Below, piece by piece: positions 61,053-64,000 of a stretch of 64,000 nt of DNA. The stretch is from NCBI RefSeq assembly GCF_011045125.1, contig NZ_JAAKZF010000023.1, positions 1 to 64,000 on the forward strand. The letters are read 5' to 3'. Within the stretch, counting starts at the first letter, position 1; each line of letters starts with the position of its first letter. Below the pieces are notes generated by a model. That model did not search any database, was not told where the DNA came from, and saw only the letters and a program-made list of their open reading frames with translations. Both the position numbers and the translations under genes were made by a program. Source of the stretch: Allomesorhizobium camelthorni. Lineage in GTDB: Bacteria; Pseudomonadota; Alphaproteobacteria; Rhizobiales; Rhizobiaceae.

Positions 61053-62713
61053 TGGCCAAGGCTGGGACGAAAGAAAAGCCGGAAATCCTGCTCGACATCC
61101 GCAACCTCCGGATCGAGGCAAGGGTGTTTCCGCCCGGCGAAGCGCCTAGGGACATCACGATCGTCGACGACGTGTCGCTGACGCTGAAACGCGGCAAGGT
61201 GCTCGGCCTGATCGGCGAATCCGGCGCCGGCAAATCGACCATCGGCCTCTCCTCCATGGGCTATGGCCGCGGCGGCTGCCGTATCACCGGCGGCGAGGTC
61301 ATCCTCAACGGCCGCGACGTACTGAAGGGCGGCAAGCAAGGGTTCCGCAAGCTGCGCGGCCGCGAGGTCTGCTACGTCGCGCAGTCCGCAGCGGCCGCCT
61401 TCAACCCGGCGCATCGTCTAATGGATCAGGTGGTCGAGGCGGCATTGCTGCACGGCGTCGCGAGCCGGGCTGAAGCCGAAAAGCGCGCCATAGCCCTGTT
61501 CAAGAAGCTCAGCCTGCCCGACCCGCAAAACATCGGCAAGCGCTTTCCGCATCAGGTTTCGGGCGGCCAGCTGCAGCGCGTCATGACGGCGATGGCGCTG
61601 TGCTCCGAGCCCGACATGATCGTCTTCGACGAGCCGACGACGGCGCTCGACGTGACGACGCAGATCGACGTTCTCGCTGCCATCAAGGACGCCATCCGCG
61701 ACACGGGCGTCGCGGCGCTCTACATCACCCACGATCTCGCCGTGGTGGCCCAGGTCGCCGACGAGATCATGGTGCTGCGCCATGGCAAGCTGGTCGAATG
61801 GGGCGGAACCCGCCAGATCATCAAGGAACCGAGGCAGGACTACACCAGGGCGCTGGTGTCGGTGCATCAGATCGAGCACCAGGAGAAGAAGCCCGGCACA
61901 AAGCCCTTCCTGTCGGTGAAGAACGTCACCGCCACCTATGGCGGCGGCGTGGTGAAGGTGCTGAAGAACGTCACCGTCGACATTTTCCCTGGCCAGACGC
62001 TTGCGGTGGTCGGCGAGTCCGGCTCCGGCAAATCCACTTTGGCCCGAGCCATCACCGGCCTGCTGCCGCCGATGGAAGGCAGCATAACATTCTCCGGGCG
62101 AAAGCTCGCCAACCGCCTCGCCGACCGCACCAAGGAAGACCTGCGCCAGTTGCAGATGATCTACCAGATGGCCGACGTCGCCATGAACCCGCGCCAAACC
62201 GTGGGCACCATCATCGGCCGGCCGCTGGAGTTCTATTTCGGCATGCGCGGCAAGGAGCGCGACCGGCGCGTCACCGAACTGCTCGAGAAGATCGAGATGG
62301 GCAAGGGTTTCATCGACCGCTACCCGGCCGAACTGTCCGGGGGCCAGAAGCAGCGCGTTTGCATTGCCCGCGCGCTCGCCGCCAAGCCGACGCTCATCAT
62401 CTGCGACGAGGTGACCTCGGCCCTCGATCCGCTCGTCGCCCACGGCATCCTCAACCTGCTCCTCGACCTGCAGCAGGAGGAAGGCGTCGCCTACCTCTTC
62501 ATCACCCACGACCTGGCGACCGTCAAATCCATCGCCGATTCCATCGCGGTCATGTACCGCGGCGAAGTCGTCCGCTACGGCGCGAAATCCGAAGTACTTA
62601 GGCCACCCTTCGACGCCTACACCGACCTGCTCCTGTCATCGGTCCCGGAGATGGAAATCGGCTGGCTGGAGAAGGCGATCAAGGGAAGGCGGATGGAGAG
62701 CGCGGGGAATTGA
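61052..62713 (+). CDS. Fused dipeptide-type ABC transporter ATPase (DppD-DppF)
   Basis: This 553-residue protein is two ATPases in one chain. The first half has Walker A GESGAGKSTIG (about 53-63), signature VSGGQLQRVM and Walker B MIVFDEPTTALD. The second half has Walker A GESGSGKSTLA (about 320-330), signature LSGGQKQRVC and Walker B LIICDEVTSALD. The second Q-loop region reads YQMADVAMNPRQ instead of the usual QDPxxSLNPR, but its Gln is present. The ATG overlaps the preceding TGA by one base; a longer frame starting at 60893 runs through the permease gene and was rejected. It energises the flanking permeases. Confidence 0.94.
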   Translation: MAKAGTKEKPEILLDIRNLRIEARVFPPGEAPRDITIVDDVSLTLKRGKVLGLIGESGAGKSTIGLSSMGYGRGGCRITGGEVILNGRDVLKGGKQGFRKLRGREVCYVAQSAAAAFNPAHRLMDQVVEAALLHGVASRAEAEKRAIALFKKLSLPDPQNIGKRFPHQVSGGQLQRVMTAMALCSEPDMIVFDEPTTALDVTTQIDVLAAIKDAIRDTGVAALYITHDLAVVAQVADEIMVLRHGKLVEWGGTRQIIKEPRQDYTRALVSVHQIEHQEKKPGTKPFLSVKNVTATYGGGVVKVLKNVTVDIFPGQTLAVVGESGSGKSTLARAITGLLPPMEGSITFSGRKLANRLADRTKEDLRQLQMIYQMADVAMNPRQTVGTIIGRPLEFYFGMRGKERDRRVTELLEKIEMGKGFIDRYPAELSGGQKQRVCIARALAAKPTLIICDEVTSALDPLVAHGILNLLLDLQQEEGVAYLFITHDLATVKSIADSIAVMYRGEVVRYGAKSEVLRPPFDAYTDLLLSSVPEMEIGWLEKAIKGRRMESAGN

Positions 62714-62761
62714 TTGTCCTCGGCTCTCGGTCCGTGAAGTCTCAAGTCCAACGGAGAAGAC

Positions 62762-64000
62762 ATGCCCAGTGAACTCGAATATCTGAGCGGGCGCATTGCC
62801 GCCGGCAAACTGAGTCGCCGCGACTTTCTCGGACGCGCTGCCGCGCTCGGCGTAAGCGCCGCCTTCGCAAATTCGCTTCTTGCGAATTCAGCCTGCGCTC
62901 AGACGCCCGTCAAGGGCGGCATTCTCAAGGCCGGCATGCAGGGCGGCGCGGCGACGGACAGCCTCGACCCGGCAGCCTGGTCAAGCCAGGTCCCCTATTT
63001 CTTCGGACGTCAATGGGGCGAGCAGCTCGTCCAGATGTCGCCCGAGGGCGACGTGAAGCCGGCGCTCGCCGAGGAATGGGACGCATCGGACGACGCCAGG
63101 GTATGGACCTTCAAGATCCGCAAGGGCGTGCAGTTCCACAACGGCAAGGAGATGACGCCGGCCGACGTGCTGGCGACCATGGAGCGGCATTCGGACAAGG
63201 AATCCAAGTCCGGCGCGCTCGGCATCATGGGGGGTATCGACGCGGTCAAGGTCGATGGCGATACGGTCGTGTTCACGCTGAAGGAACCTAACGCCGACCT
63301 GCCTTTCCTGCTCGACGACTATCACCTGATGATCCAGCCGAACGGCGGCAAGGACAATCCGGCCGAAGGTATCGGCACCGGGCCCTACAAGGTCACGGTC
63401 AACGAGGCCGGCGTGCGGCTTGGCGGCGAGAAATTTGCCGGCTACTGGCGCGATGACCGCGGCTTCGCCGACCAGATCGAGATCGTCATTATCAATGACG
63501 CGACAGCGCGCACGTCTGCGCTGCAGAGCGGTCAGGTCCATATGATCAACCGGGTCGAGCCGAAGATCGTCGAGCTGATCAAGCGCGTGCCCGGCGTCAC
63601 CATCCAGAACGTCGCCGGCAAGGGCCACTACGTCTTCATCATGCATTGCAACACCGCGCCGTTCGACAACAACGATCTGCGCCTGGCACTGAAATACGCC
63701 ATCGACCGCGACGAGATGGTGCAGAAGATTCTGCAAGGCTACGGCTCGGTCGGCAACGATACGCCGATCAACAAGTCCTACCCGCTGTTCACCGCAATGG
63801 AGCAGCGCACCTACGATCCGGACAAGGCAGCCTTCCACTACAAGAAATCCGGTCACAGTGGCTCTGTCCTGCTGCGCACTTCAGACGTCGCCTTCCCGGG
63901 CGCCGTTGACGCAACGCAGCTCTATCAGCAGAGCGCGGCCAAAGCCGGCATCACCATCGAGGTCAAGCGCGAGCCGGGTGACGGCTACTGGGCCGAGGTC
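62762..64000 (+). CDS. Peptide/opine-type ABC transporter substrate-binding protein, copy 2 (partial)
   Basis: This is the first 413 residues of a second SBP_bac_5 protein; the 3' end is outside the window. It starts PSELEYLSGRIAAGKL, then the Tat-type SRRDFLGRAAALG, the same layout as copy 1. Shared landmarks include FHNGKEMTPADVLATMERHS, VTVNEAGVRLGGEKF, MINRVEPKIVELIKRVPGV and FIMHCNTAPFDNNDLRLALK. By eye about 70% of aligned positions agree with copy 1. It lies 48 bp after the ATPase gene and so closes the operon with a second receptor. Confidence 0.93.
   Translation, partial: MPSELEYLSGRIAAGKLSRRDFLGRAAALGVSAAFANSLLANSACAQTPVKGGILKAGMQGGAATDSLDPAAWSSQVPYFFGRQWGEQLVQMSPEGDVKPALAEEWDASDDARVWTFKIRKGVQFHNGKEMTPADVLATMERHSDKESKSGALGIMGGIDAVKVDGDTVVFTLKEPNADLPFLLDDYHLMIQPNGGKDNPAEGIGTGPYKVTVNEAGVRLGGEKFAGYWRDDRGFADQIEIVIINDATARTSALQSGQVHMINRVEPKIVELIKRVPGVTIQNVAGKGHYVFIMHCNTAPFDNNDLRLALKYAIDRDEMVQKILQGYGSVGNDTPINKSYPLFTAMEQRTYDPDKAAFHYKKSGHSGSVLLRTSDVAFPGAVDATQLYQQSAAKAGITIEVKREPGDGYWAEV

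Overview
The window is high-GC, densely coded DNA from an alphaproteobacterium, most like the Hyphomicrobiales (Rhizobiales), probably a Mesorhizobium/Phyllobacteriaceae-type soil or plant-associated organism. Pointers are the split pntA with an aa3-oxidase subunit IV gene upstream, the many ABC (HAAT, peptide) and TRAP importers, the FeeM-type acyltransferase, the xdh/urate genes in rhizobial order, and several families of nested palindromic repeats between genes. This is inferred from gene content; no rRNA, tRNA or CRISPR array was seen.

Layout. 1-2.8 kb: proton-translocating transhydrogenase alpha subunits, a small oxidase subunit IV-like protein and a DUF2270 membrane protein. 2.8-11 kb: a minus-strand branched-chain-amino-acid-type (HAAT) ABC operon led by an acyl-CoA synthetase, with a NUDIX hydrolase and a tiny DUF3096 membrane protein embedded, and a palindromic element between the binding-protein gene and the last ATPase gene. 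11.3-15.4 kb: a Crp/Fnr regulator, a FeeM-like N-acyl synthase and a membrane GGDEF-EAL protein. 15.5-21.2 kb: fused indolepyruvate ferredoxin oxidoreductase, a lipoprotein, a CGNR regulator with a palindrome at its promoter, and a divergent orphan LivH-type permease. 21.4-26.3 kb: TRAP permeases facing two paralogous TRAP binding proteins, each module bounded by a strong hairpin terminator.

26.5-36 kb: mixed metabolism (class-I amidotransferase-type hydrolase, 2-hydroxyacid dehydrogenase, LacI and MarR regulators, DMT exporter, intradiol dioxygenase), a CobW-type metallochaperone GTPase with a WD40 partner, and two small secreted proteins. 36-40.6 kb: a PuuA-like glutamine synthetase, a UdgX-type uracil-DNA glycosylase, glycerate 2-kinase and a UPF0303 protein, separated by repeat elements.

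40.8-54.7 kb is a nearly complete purine-to-glyoxylate pathway: guanine deaminase, XdhABC, membrane urate hydroxylase PuuD, UraH, a PuuE-UraD fusion, ureidoglycine aminohydrolase and ureidoglycolate lyase, plus a LysR regulator, a GST and a cytidine-deaminase-fold protein. The allantoate amidohydrolase step is not encoded here. xdhC carries an in-frame palindromic element. The block is bracketed by two unrelated BrnT-type toxin-antitoxin modules, both with abnormal toxin starts. 55.5-64 kb: a CocE-type hydrolase followed by a peptide/opine-type ABC importer whose permease and fused ATPase genes lie between two paralogous Tat-exported binding proteins; the last gene runs off the window.
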